Assembly (NCBI RefSeq): GCF_046630445.1
Contig: NC_092336.1
Location: forward strand, 507,643,001-507,707,000
Direction: 5' to 3'
Length of the DNA: 64,000 nucleotides
From: Rutidosis leptorrhynchoides
Lineage: Eukaryota > Streptophyta > Magnoliopsida > Asterales > Asteraceae
A program made the position numbers and the translations under genes. The notes beneath the pieces are model-generated. The model was given only the letters and a program-made list of their open reading frames with translations. It did not search any database and was not told the origin of the DNA. This document shows, one piece after another, positions 24,592 to 37,184 of this stretch. How positions within the stretch are numbered: the stretch's first letter is position 1; every line of letters starts with the position of its first letter.

Positions 24592-24746
24592 TTTGTTAAC
24601 GGATATTAGACGTAGACAATATCTTATGTAATATCTAGCATTAAATGTAGGCATATCTATCCATATCTCATATTAATGTAGATATGCCTACATTTAATGC
24701 TAGATATTACATAAGATATTGTCTACGTCTAATATCCGTTAACAAA
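24592..24746. repeat. Perfect 68-bp inverted repeat with 19-bp spacer
   Basis: 24592-24659 and 24679-24746 are exact reverse complements over 68 bp, with no mismatch or indel. The loop is 24660-24678. The arms are AT-rich and non-coding. Confidence 0.95.
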
Positions 24747-25054
24747 TTTAAATGCACGTGTCTACAATTTTAACTACAATAATAGAATAATGAATTATGC
24801 AAGGAAATTAAAGATCATATACTGGCTAAATTGGGTAGCCTGAAACTTAAAGGCACTAAGAATATGACTGTGGCGAAGTTGTGTGACTTAAGGCTTGTGG
24901 GTAAATATGTTTTGTAGGATTAATTGAGTGGTATGCAGTTTGTGGTAGGGCTGTATTGGTTGTCACTCTAAAAGTTTAGTTTGGCTTGTATCCACCGGCG
25001 TTATCAGGATTTTTTTTATCGGGGGCAAAAAAAAAAATTAAAACCGTAGCAAAT
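24747..25054. other. Intergenic sequence
   Basis: No gene or repeat is recognised. Confidence 0.4.
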
Positions 25055-25235
25055 TATGGAGGTTTTGGGACAAAAAAATGGATGTTTTTAGGCAAATTAT
25101 GGAGGTTTGGGGCAAGATTTGAAGGTTTGTGGCAAAATTTGAAGGTTTTGGGGTAAAATTTGGAGATTCTTGGGCAAAATTTGAAAGTTTTAGGGCAAAA
25201 TATATAGGTTTTGGGGCAAAAAAAAAAATTCCACC
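25055..25235. repeat. Degenerate ~27-bp minisatellite
   Basis: Seven or so tandem units of the type GGGGCAAAATTTGAAGGTTTT diverge mainly in the middle. Frames across it are repeat artefacts. Confidence 0.8.
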
Positions 25236-25569
25236 GGAGCAAAGTCGAAAAATCCAAAATTTTTACACTGAAAATTGCAAATCTACTGAGAGCAGCTGCC
25301 CCCGCTTGTCCCTTCATAATATCGCCCCTGCTAGTATGTAGTGGCACTGTTTTTGTGTTTTCTCCGCCCATGTATTGTAAGTTGTTTGATGTTTAATATA
25401 TTCTTGCCTTGAAAAAAAATAGAATAATGAATTCCCAACTTTTTAAGTAAATAAGTTTTTTCTTGTCATCATTTTTAACTATTTCTATGTTCACATAACG
25501 AGTGTTGTTAGGGAATTTTAAACATGAAATCTCTTGTGAGAATCTTAGAATGTCAAATACGAACCAACA

Positions 25570-25800
25570 AGCTTTGGCTTGAGTGGTATTTCATGGATAT
25601 ATTTATGGGCTCGTCGGGTCGGCATGTGTCATTTCTAGGAGGTGCAAGTTCGATTTTAGTAAAGGTTTTCTCTTGAGAAGGTTGCGCTCTTGCCCTCTAA
25701 TGGATGTGTGGCCCTTGAGTTCCTGTCCAACGCGTGCGTATCGTGTGGGTAATGATCGCGAAGGTGGTTAATTCTCCTCTGGGTGATGCCGCTATAAAAA
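25570..25800 (+). repeat. tRNA-derived SINE copy
   Basis: An A-box-like TTGGCTTGAGTGG (about 25574-25586) and a B-box-like GTGCAAGTTCGATTT (about 25642-25656) lie ~65 bp apart. The following GTTGCGCTCTTGCCC region matches a second copy on the other strand at 26950-27145 over about 190 bp. Confidence 0.7.
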
Positions 25801-26949
25801 ATAATGTCAACTACGAAACCATCCGGTAATGATTGAAATTCATAATTCATACTTATTTAAATTTTTTAACGTAATACCATTTTTATCAAATCTTCATACT
25901 TCACTTAAATGATGTACACTTTGTTATACTTTAAACAGGATAATAAACAGATTATTCATGCCGATGTTGCATACGAGAAATATTTAGCTTTGCTACATGT
26001 CAGAGTTGGCAAATATAATTAAAATTAATATTTACAATGTTGTTTTTGATAGATTCATTCAAAATTTCTATAATACTCTTAAATGATTTATTAAATAAAT
26101 ATTTGTTAAAATTTATTTTAGAATATTTCTGAAATATGTAATCAAATAATGGAGAATCTATCTACTTTTTTTTTTTTTTTTTTTTTTGCGAAAAACAGAA
26201 ATTTAATTAAAATGAATTTTGAAAATATTTTGTAATGGTGCATCTATGGAAAATGAATTTGAACCCATAATTTATTGGTGGTATAGAGTCACACGCAGGA
26301 CCTTTATTTACTCATATAAGACAAAAGTCAGGTCAAACGGAGATCTGTATCACCACTTTATCTCTACAGACAAAATTATTTTTCCTAATATAATGTTTAC
26401 ATTTACATTTACATTTATTATTAAAAAAATTATATAATCATTGAAAATGTTTCAAAATTTTAAAAATAACAAGCTTCATAAAATAATACTGGGGTATTGA
26501 AGTATTATTCATTTACTGCTTGTGTGAGTATTGTTGTGAAATATTTATTTGGATTCTTAATATTACAATTATATGTGATTGGATCTTACAATCACACTTG
26601 CATTTTTAATTATTGTCAATCACATGTGATTGTTTTGCATTTTTAATCTTTGCCATTGATTAGTTTCAAATGCTGAGATTTATCCTTTGATTTTCAAAAA
26701 AAATTTATGATTCAAATGAATATTTTCCGACTATTGTATTATGACTATGCTTTTATCATATTAAATATAACTAATAAGTATAAATATTAAATGCACTATA
26801 GTTTTTTGAAGAACAATATCGACTTCGAATGCTCTCAATTGTCACCCACACACTCGTTATGAGGAAACACAATTCACGACGATGTTGGCAGCACCATCAA
26901 AGGTTGAAAAAACTTGCAAGAGACCTTTACCCACAAGGGAATTAGCCAC
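25801..26949. other. AT-rich intergenic DNA
   Basis: No gene is seen. A T-tract lies at 26166-26187. The sequence 26520-26660 has repeated CACATGTGATTG-like words but no clear element. Confidence 0.4.
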
Positions 26950-27145
26950 ATTCACTACCATTTGTCACATAATACACACGAGTTGGGTAGGAACTCAAGG
27001 GGTCACGCATCCACCCGCGGGCAGGAGCGCAACTTTCTCAGAAGTAAATCTTCTCTGAAATCGAACCTGCACCTCCTTGAAAGGACACAGGCCGACCCCA
27101 CGAGCCCATGAGTAAACCCTTAGGATACCACTCAAGCCAAAGCTC
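26950..27145 (-). repeat. Second copy of the SINE, opposite strand
   Basis: On the minus strand it starts GCTTTGGCTTGAGTGGTAT (A-box) and carries GGTGCAGGTTCGATTTCAG (B-box), collinear with 25570-25800. Confidence 0.7.
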
Positions 27146-27299
27146 GATGGTATTAAATATATAAATATAAATGAAAGATACGTATAAATAGTGCTAGTAT
27201 GCAAAATTTAAAGTGTTGGTGTGTTTGTGATAACCTGACTTCTCATAAACGAAGTCAAAATTTCGATCCCATGGCATGCAAAAAAAAAATTCTTGACGT

Positions 27300-27500
27300 T
27301 ATCCGCTCATTTCATGGGCCTTAGTGATCTCAGACGTCTTGCGTTTAAACCTCACCTGAGGGGTTTACTACACACGATGCCCGAATGGATTCGATGTGGA
27401 GGTTTCCCAAGGGGCGATAAGACTGTATTGGTTCGTTCCAAAAAATATTCAGGTGAGTGAGTTCCGACATTGCGTTCGAACCCCGCCATTTACTTCAAAC
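27300..27500 (+). repeat. SINE-like or tRNA-like repeat fragments
   Basis: The segment CAGACGTCTTGCGTTTAAACCTCACCTG-type sequence matches the second unit of the 22285-22450 repeat. A further GCGTTCGAACCCC B-box-like motif lies at 27474-27486. It is fragmentary. Confidence 0.4.
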
Positions 27501-27838
27501 CGTCATAATAGTGCTAGTATATCGTTGTTAAAGTTATAAGCATGTAGGCTTTCATAACTAATCATGCGCATACCTGTATGGTTGCGCGCTATGTGCATGC
27601 AAACCCTACATCTATGCACTAAACATTATATTAGTCATGCGCCTATTTCATTTTTACTACATATGAAGGAGTATAGTTGTGGATTCTTTGTACCTATACC
27701 ATTGGATGCGGTTCTTTGATCTAGTATTCTGTTTACCTTGTTGACCAAGGAAACGATAAGATCAATCCACGATTTGGTTTCCTTAATTAACGCGAGTTAG
27801 TTATGGGAAGAATTATGTCCAATTAGGGATAGGATCCT

Positions 27839-28922
<1,084 letters not shown>

Positions 28923-31199
28923 TGTAATGAAAGGACCCGTTCATATACATTATAAACGATTCTCAATAGTAGATTGCATCGCGAGGTATTTGACCTCTAT
29001 ATGATACATTTTTCAGACATTGCATTCGTTTTTAAAAGATAAACTTTCTTTACATCGAAAATTGACAGGCATGCATACCATTTCATAATATCCAACTATA
29101 AATGACCTAATCTGTCATTTACTTAATAATAATCTCTATTGAACTCAACGACTTGAATGCAACGTCTTTTGAAATATGCCATGAATGACTCCAAGTAATA
29201 TCTTTAAAATGAGCAAATGCACAGCGGAAGAATTCTTTAACACCTGAGAATAAACATGCTTTAAAGTGTCAACCAAAAGGTTGGTGAATTCATTAGTTTA
29301 TCATAAACATTCATTTTCATCATTTTAATAGACCACAAGATTTTTATTTTTCATTTATCATAAATATACGTCCCATGCATAGAGACAAAAATATCATTCA
29401 TATGGTGAACACCTGGTAACCGACATTAATAAGATGCATATAAGAATATCCCCTATCATTCCGGGAAATCCTTCGGACATGATATAAACAACATCGAAGT
29501 ACTAAAGCATCCAGTACTTTGGATGGGGTTCGTTAGGCCCAATAGATCTATCTTTAGGATTCGCGTCAATTAGTAGATCGGTTTACTAATTCTTAGGTTA
29601 CCAAGCAAAAAGGGGCATATTCGGCTTCGATCATTCACCCATATAATGTAGTTTCGATTACTTGTGTCTATTTCGTAAAACATTTATAAAAGCGCATGTA
29701 TTCTCAGTCCCAAAAATATATATTGCAAAAGCATTTAAAAATGGAGCAAATGAAACTTACAGTACTGTATTTTGTAGTAAAAATACTTATGACGACATTG
29801 AACAATTGTAGGGTGGGTCTCGGATTCACGAACCTATATCATTTATATATATATTAACACATATAATTGTAATCGAACAAAGTTGTATATATATTTATAA
29901 TAATATTAAATTGTAACTTATTGTTATGAATACATAATGTATTAAAATTAATATTTATATTTATATATGTGTTTATATTATTACTTATAATATCTTAAAA
30001 TATATTTATATACTATATGTAATTTAGTTATTATTATTATAGTTAATAGCATTTCATATTAAAAATAAAGTATGTAATATACCATTTATATATAAATCTC
30101 TTTTATTTGTAATAATTAATAATTGTAATAATATTAAAATAAAGATAATAATACTAATAATTAGGTATAATAATGATATTGATAATAATAATTTTGATAA
30201 TAATATTAGTCATGTTATTTGTAGTAATAATGATAATAATAATATATTAAAAATAATGATACTTATAATAATGAAATTAGTAGTAATAAAAATAATGATA
30301 ATAATAATGATACTTTTTAAAAAAATAATAATAATAATTTTAATAATACTAGTAATAATAATGGTAATAATAATATTAATCTTAATCTTATCTTAGTTGT
30401 AGTAAAATTTTAAAAGTGTGTTGTACCTATGTATATAATCCATAAAGTATAATGTTATTTATCATCAATACTTATGATTTAATTAAATTTATATGATACA
30501 ATAAACTTCATTTTAAATTAAGTCAAAATTTTATTAATTATCATGTTCATTACATTAAGTTTTAAGATCATAATAATATTTATTTTAACATCATATTTAC
30601 TTTATTGTTATTAATTTTAATATATTTATAACCATAATAATATTAATAATAATAATTATAATGATAATAAAAATGGAAATTAAATACTACCTTAAAGAGT
30701 TTTTCCAAAAAAAGAATGCCCCAGACAGGGCTCGAACCCGCGACTTCTCGCTCACGCAAACACCCCTAAACCCCTGAACCACTTTGTTTCAACTTGTACT
30801 AATTCGCACACTTATATATTTAAACCTTAATAAACTGTTACAGTCCAACAAAATTGTAACCCATTTAAATGTTAACAGGATCCACATCAAACGGCCCAAT
30901 TACTAACTCAAACCTAACACTAAACACAATACCCTAGTTGCCCAAAAGAAAAACCCATCGAATCAACAAGCAGCCATCGTTTAAAAAAAAATGTTCGATT
31001 TTTGTGAACCGTGGATAGAACAGAAGTGGTTATATAGGTGCAGCCTTTCATCATCATATTCATACCAATTATCACGTATTATTTTCTCATCATACCCGCT
31101 ATTATCAACATCGTTTTAATCGTGTATCATCACATTATTGTCGTTGTTCAGGAACCGAAATAGAGGAAGAAACAGGTAGGTAGATATCAGCATTGTTTA
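28923..31199. other. Old LTR-element-like, AT-rich non-coding DNA
   Basis: The left end TGTAATGAAAGGACCCG reads like an LTR start. 28923-29850 has normal base composition. 29850-30690 is mostly TAATAA-type low complexity, and 30800-31199 reads like a 5'UTR. No reverse-transcriptase or gag sequence is seen. It is host DNA for the solo LTR and element A further right. Confidence 0.4.
30712..30790 (-). repeat. tRNA-like sequence
   Basis: On the minus strand, AAAGTGGTTCAGGGGTTTAG (A-box) is followed ~35 nt later by CGCGGGTTCGAGCCC (B-box). It does not fold into a full cloverleaf by eye and ends without an acceptor partner, so I call it tRNA-derived rather than a tRNA gene. Confidence 0.5.
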
Positions 31200-31204
31200 A
31201 TCAA

Positions 31205-33169
31205 TGATGTTAGAGCTAAGGGGTATAAAATACTATTAAATTTTACAAGGAAATACTATTAAATACGATACAATGTTACACAAGATATTTATTTATTTAT
31301 TGAATGGATATACTTAAACCTTGCTACAACACTTATAGGCAGTGTACCTAATCGTACAGTAGTGTAGTTTTTAGTAAGTCCGGTTCGTTCCACAGGGAAA
31401 ATCTTTTAATCAAAGCTTAACGCTATATTAGTTTAATTTATAAAAATACGAATATATATATATATAAGTAATATTATTATTTTAAAGGGGGGTTTTTTAC
31501 CGTTTAATAACCGGTTTGTCGATTTTAAAACTTTAGTCGCAGTTAAAACCAAATGTAAAATATTAAATAAATAAAAGACTTAATTTAAAGTGTAAAGTAA
31601 ATAACGATAATGAAATTGCGATAAATAAAAGTGCGATAAAATAAACTTGCGATAATTAAAAAGTACGATAATTAAAAGTGAAATTAAATAAAATAACAAA
31701 AAATAAAAGTGCGATAATTAGAAGTGCAATTAAATATAAAATAAAGGAAATTAAATATGAAATAAAAGAATTATGCTTATTTAAACTTCCGTAATCATGA
31801 TGCTTGACGTGTTGATTTTAGTTTTATGCCCATGGGTTAATTGTCCTTTGTCCTGGATTATTTAATATGTCCGTCTGGTTTTTGTCCATAACAGTCCATC
31901 CGTCATAAATATAAAGTGCGAGTGTCCTCGTCAAATTATCCTTATACCCGAAGTTAAATATTCCAACTAATTGGGGACTTAAACTGTAACAAGATTTTAA
32001 TACTTTGTTTAATAATTACACCAGGATGTCGACTGAGTGTAACCCAAGGTTTTAATACTTTGTTATCAATTATGCCAAGTGTCCTTGTACATAATTTCAC
32101 CCCTGTTTTAATAATTCTAGTGGCTATTAATCCATTCCCGTGTCCGGTTAAATGAACGATTATTCGTACATATAAATACCCCGCCCATCGTGTCCGATCG
32201 AGTGTAAATGGTTATTTATAGGGACGCCCAATTATAAATCTTTATATTAACATTAACAAACTATCATTTAGTTAAACAAATATAAAGCTCATTAATAGCC
32301 CATAGTCTAATTTCCACAAGTGTCGTTCTTTTGTCCAAACCCCAATTATGGTACAAAGCCCAATTACCCAATTTTAGTAATTAGCCCAACATCATGATTA
32401 CTTCGGATTAAATAAGCATAATAATAACTTAGCTACGAGACATTAATGTAAAAAGGTTGAACATAACTTACAATGATTAAAAATAGCGTAGCGTTACACG
32501 GACAGAATTTCGACTTACACCCTTACAACATTCGCTAACACACCCTTATTATTAGGATTTAAAATTAAAATTAAAATTAAAATATAAATTATATATACAT
32601 ATACTACGTTTGAGTGAAGAAGAAAAATATGTGTGTTTTTGCGTTCAAAACTCGCGAACTTTATAGGACAGGCCTGGAAAAAGGGCTCATGCGATCGCAT
32701 GGCCAGCTGGGGAGGCTTAAAAGTCTTTGTTTTTTTATGCCGACGGTTTTATAATATAATATAATATATATATTAATTTTAAGCATTAATTATATATTAT
32801 ATTATATTTATGTGCATAGTTGACTTGTAATTTTTAGTCCGTTGCGTCGAGCGTTGAGAGTTGACTCTGGTCCCGGTTCCGGATTTTCAAACGTCCTTGC
32901 GTACAATTTAATATCTTGTACTTTGCGTTTTGAATCTTGTACTCTTGTAATTCTGAGACGTTTCTTATCAATAATTGGAACCTCTTTGATTGTATTTTGT
33001 ACTTTTGAGCTTTTTGGTCGTTTGCGTCTTCAATTCATCGAATCTGTATTTTGTCTTCACCTTTTATTATTTAAACGAATATCACTTGTAAATAAAACAA
33101 TCGCAACTAAAAGCTTGTCTTTCTTGAGAGATAATGCTATGAAATATATGTTCGTTTTTAACATTATCA
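31205..33169 (-). mobile_element. Solo LTR of the Athila-type family
   Basis: On the minus strand it starts TGATAATG and ends CTAACATCA, collinear with the LTRs of elements A and B along its length (1,965 bp). A 5-bp duplication ATCAA lies at 31200-31204 and 33170-33174. Its 3' end resembles the LTR of B more than that of A. In place of the CCGCGACTCGCGG palindrome it has CATGCGATCGCATG (32688-32701), just upstream of a TATAAAG box on the minus strand. Confidence 0.92.
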
Positions 33170-33174
33170 ATCAA

Positions 33175-33777
33175 CCATAGCAATAGATGGTTCGATGAAC
33201 TATGAGGACAGAAATAGAACAAAAACAGTTGAAGCAATCGGCTATGATGACTGTTGGGTGGCGTTTTATGATAATTTGAAACTGAGAAACAAAAGTGTAG
33301 TAGTAGCAACAATTGTCGAGTGAATTGTAGGTTGTACAAGATGGTTTGAGTATGTGAGGGTTCACGGTTTTTGTTTGAACAAAAAGAGGAGGAAAGAAAA
33401 ATAATTATATTACGCAGGCTGCTTCTTGTGATGTGTTCTTGCTTCGATCAAAAAACAGAAACACAAAAAGAAGCAGTGAGAGAGAGATTGGGGAGTGATG
33501 GTTTGAATGGGTTTTGAGTGGGTGAAGGATGGTGGTATGTTTTCGGTGATAACCTGCAGAAAAGAAGAAGAAAACGATGGTGGTTACAGGAAAGTGAAGG
33601 TGGAGGTTGTGATGATTCGAATAGAAACAGAAAAGTAATATATCACGATGATGATGAAGGTGATTCGTTAAACAGAAATAAGAGGAAGAATAGAAAAAGA
33701 GAAATGGTTCCTATGGTTGTATGGTATTTGAAGATGGTGATCGAATGCGGTTGTGGTTTTATAAAGGTGAAGATGCA
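33175..33777. other. Spacer between solo LTR and element A
   Basis: Purine-rich sequence (GATGGTGGTT, GAAGAAGAAAA words) continues the 28923-31199 host region. It has no convincing gene. The 115-codon frame at 33518 runs into the LTR and is not supported. Confidence 0.4.
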
Positions 33778-35756
33778 TGATAATGCTAAAAACGAACATA
33801 TATTTCATAGCATTATTCCTCAAGAAAGACAAGCTTTTAGTTGCAATTGTTCTATTTACAAGTGATATTCGTTTAAATAATAAAAGGTGAAGACAAAAGA
33901 CAGATTCGACGATTTAAAGACGCAAACGACCAAAAAGCTCAAAAGAACAAAAGACAATCAAAAAGGTTCCAATTATTGATAAGAAACGTATCGAAATCAC
34001 AAGAGTACAAGATTCAAAACGCAAAGTACAAGATATTAAATTGTACGCGAGGACGTTCGAAAATCCGGAACCGGGACTAGAGTCAACTCTTAACGCTCGA
34101 CGCAACGGACTAAAAATTACAAGTTAACTATGTATATAAATATAATATAATATATAATTAATTATATTAATTATATATATATTATATATATATATTTAAA
34201 ACCGTCGGCAGCAGGAAACTCCAAGGGTGAAAACTGAAAATACCTCTCCGCGACTCGCGGAGTTTTAAGGCTATTTGGCCGCGAGTCGCGGAGCCCCAAA
34301 AATCATTCCTGGCTATAAATCAACCCGAATTCTGATCAAAATCATCATCATATTTTTTTCTCATTCATACGAAGTAATATATATTTATATTTATAATTTA
34401 TATTTTAATTTTAATTATAATAATAAGGGTATGTTAGCGAATGTTGTAAGGGTGTAAGTCGAAATTCTGTCCGTGTAACGCTACGCTATTTTTAATCATT
34501 GTAAGTTATGTTCAACCTTTTTATATTAATGTCTCGTAGCTAAGTTATTATTATGCTTGTTTAAAACGAAGTAATCATGATGTTGGGCTAATTACTAAAA
34601 TTGGGTAATTGGGCTTTGTACCATAATTGGGGTTTGGACAAAAGAACGACACTTGTGGAAACTAGGCTATGGGCTATTAATGGGCTTTATATTTGTTTAA
34701 CTAAATGAAAGTTTGTTAATGTTAATATAAAGATTTACAATTGGGCGTCCCTATAATTTACCATATACACTCGATCGGACACGATGGGCGGGGTATTTAT
34801 ATGTACGAATAATCGTTCATTTAACCGGACACGGGAATGGATTAATAGCCACTAGAATAATCAAAACAGGGGTGAAATTACATTCAAGGGTAATTGGTGT
34901 AATTGTTAACAAAGTAGTAAAACCTTGGTTTACACGCAGTCGATAACCTGGTGTATTCATTAAACAAAGTATTAAAACCTTGTTACAATTCGAATCCCCA
35001 ATTAGTTGGAATATTTATCTTCGGGTATAATAATAATTTGACAAGGACACTTGCAATTTATATTTATGACTGATGGACTGTTATGGACAAAAACCAGACG
35101 GACATATTGAATAATCCAGGACAAAGGACAATTAACCCATGGGCATAAAACTAAAATCAACACGTCAAACATCATGATTACGGAAGTTTAAATAAGCATA
35201 ATTCTTTTATTTCATATTTAATTTCCTTTATTTTATATTTAATTGCACTTCTAATTATCGCACTTTTATTTATTTTATTTTATCGCACTTTTAATTATCG
35301 TATTTTTTAATTATCGCAATTTAATTTTATCGCATTTTTATTATTCGCAATTTCATTATCGTTATTTACTTTACGCTTTAATTTAAAGTCTTGTATTTAT
35401 TTTATATTCTACATTAGGTTTTAACTGCGACTAAAGTTTTAAAATCGACAAACCGGTCATTAAACGGTAAAAACCCCCCTTTATAATAATAATATTACCT
35501 ATATATATATTTGTATTTTTATAAAAGTTAACTAATATAGCGTTGAGCTTTGTTTAAAGATTTCCCTGTGGAACGAACCGGACTTACTAAAAACTACACT
35601 ACTGTACGATTAGGTACACTGCCTATAAGTGTTGTAGCAAGGTTTAAGTATATCCATTCTATAAATAAATAAATATCTTGTGTAAAATTGTATCGTATTT
35701 AATAGTATTTTCCTAGTAAAATATAAGCTATTTTGTATACACCTCGTTCGACAGCA
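33778..35756 (+). repeat. 5' LTR of element A
   Basis: TGATAATG...GACAGCA. Paired palindromes lie at 34246-34262 and 34279-34291, and a TATA box (TATAAAT) at 34314-34320, which sets the U3 promoter. ORFs inside the LTR are unsupported. Confidence 0.95.
34246..34320 (+). promoter_or_regulatory. LTR core promoter: palindrome pair plus TATA box
   Basis: CTCCGCGACTCGCGGAG (34246-34262) and CCGCGAGTCGCGG (34279-34291) are perfect palindromes about 33 bp apart in AT-rich DNA. TATAAAT follows at 34314. The same arrangement is in the 3' LTR (49175-49191 and 49208-49220). Confidence 0.7.
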
Positions 35757-35764
35757 AGTATTTT

Positions 35765-35782
35765 TGGCGCCGCTGCCGGGGA
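35765..35782 (+). promoter_or_regulatory. Primer-binding site, tRNA-Asp type
   Basis: TGGCGCCGCTGCCGGGGA lies 8 nt after the LTR. It pairs with the 3' end of plant tRNA-Asp with one mismatch, the usual Athila/Tat primer. Confidence 0.88.
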
Positions 35783-37184
35783 ATTACTCTTAAAAGCCGG
35801 AAGCGCAACGCTAATAAAAAAAAAAAAAAAAAAAGATTTTTATTTACTTTTATTAAAAGTCGTTTTTGTAAAAATTACGTTTTAATCATTCAAAAATATA
35901 AAAAGAAAACAAAAATATAAGTATTTTTAGGATTTTGTTAAATATTTAAGTTTTATAAGTTTCTTTATCTTTATTTTAATTTATAAAAATATAAATTTTA
36001 TTAAAAATCGTTTATTTAAATTAAAAACAGAAAACAAAATAAAAAAAAAAAAAATAAATAAAGAAAAACGCGTAAAAAAGTGAAACCTGTCAACTGTTTT
36101 TCTGAACCCCGCGACTCGCGGGGTTTTCCTCTTTATTAGCCGCGACTCGCGGAGGTCTTCTGACACACGGACAAAACCCTAAAGTTGCATTGATTACGGG
36201 GTTTTAATTATTATTATTATTATTTAACTTAATTATTATTATTATTATTATTAATTTTAGTTTTTTTTTTACTTTTTTACTTTATATTTATGTATTTAGT
36301 TTTAATAAGTTTTTATTAAATTATAAAATTAGTAGTTTTATTAAATAAATAATATAAAAATAATATTTTTATAAAAATTGTACCTTTTACAACTTTTTGT
36401 ATATTTTTATATTTTGTACCTTTTTAATCGTTGTAGCATAATATTTGTATTTTTTAGCTCATAATTAATTTTAAACTTAGTTTTTGCTATAGTTATTTTT
36501 ACTCCTAGATTTTTAGGCTTTGCCGTAGAATTCCTTAAGTGCTTTTTCTTTAGACTAAGATTTAGGTGCTTTAGAATTTTGCGACGCCTTTTTAAGTTTT
36601 AGTTTCTTTTTAAGTTATTTTCATTTGGGATTTAGTTTTTCTTGTAAGCTTTAATATTTTTAGACCTTTTACTATGTATCAATTATCATTCCAATTAGTA
36701 ATTTCAATTTGTGATTATAATTTTAAGCTAGTTGTAGTAATAAGGTTAAATTAGTAAAGTATTTTTAAGTTTTGATAAGTTTCTTTTATTTTTCCGTCAC
36801 CTTTTATTTTTCAACCATTTTTTTTCTTTTTCGACATTTTTCGACGCGCAATCTTTTTCTCTCTTATTTCTCGCTATTCTAGTTTTTAGGACTTAGAATT
36901 TTATTCTACTTCTTATCTAAATTTCTTAAAATTACGAAAATTTATTTTAAGTAATTAAATTGATAGACATCAAAATTTTCTGGTTCGTAGTAATAGTTGG
37001 ATTTGTACGTGGACCGGGTTATTGGAGCCAAACAGTCCTCAATTATATTGAGACCAAACGAATCCTGCCCCTCTGCTGCATCTTTTGGCTATTCGAAACG
37101 TGGGCAAAATCAGAAAAGTCTATTGATTGGATAACTTATTATAATTTTTCTTTCCTTTTTAAAAACTAATAGGATATTCAGTGA
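35783..37184 (+). other. Long untranslated leader of element A
   Basis: AT-rich, without long frames. A palindrome pair lies at 36107-36123 (CCCCGCGACTCGCGGGG) and 36140-36152. The last ~260 bp is strongly conserved with element B (54600-54852), which may mark a packaging or translation-control region. Confidence 0.6.

Noticed and set aside
30712..30790. Functional tRNA gene
   Set aside because: A- and B-box-like motifs are present, but no acceptor stem or anticodon arm can be paired by eye.
33518..33865. 115-codon ORF upstream of element A
   Set aside because: It runs across the element boundary into the LTR and is low-complexity and basic. It is not a conserved gene.
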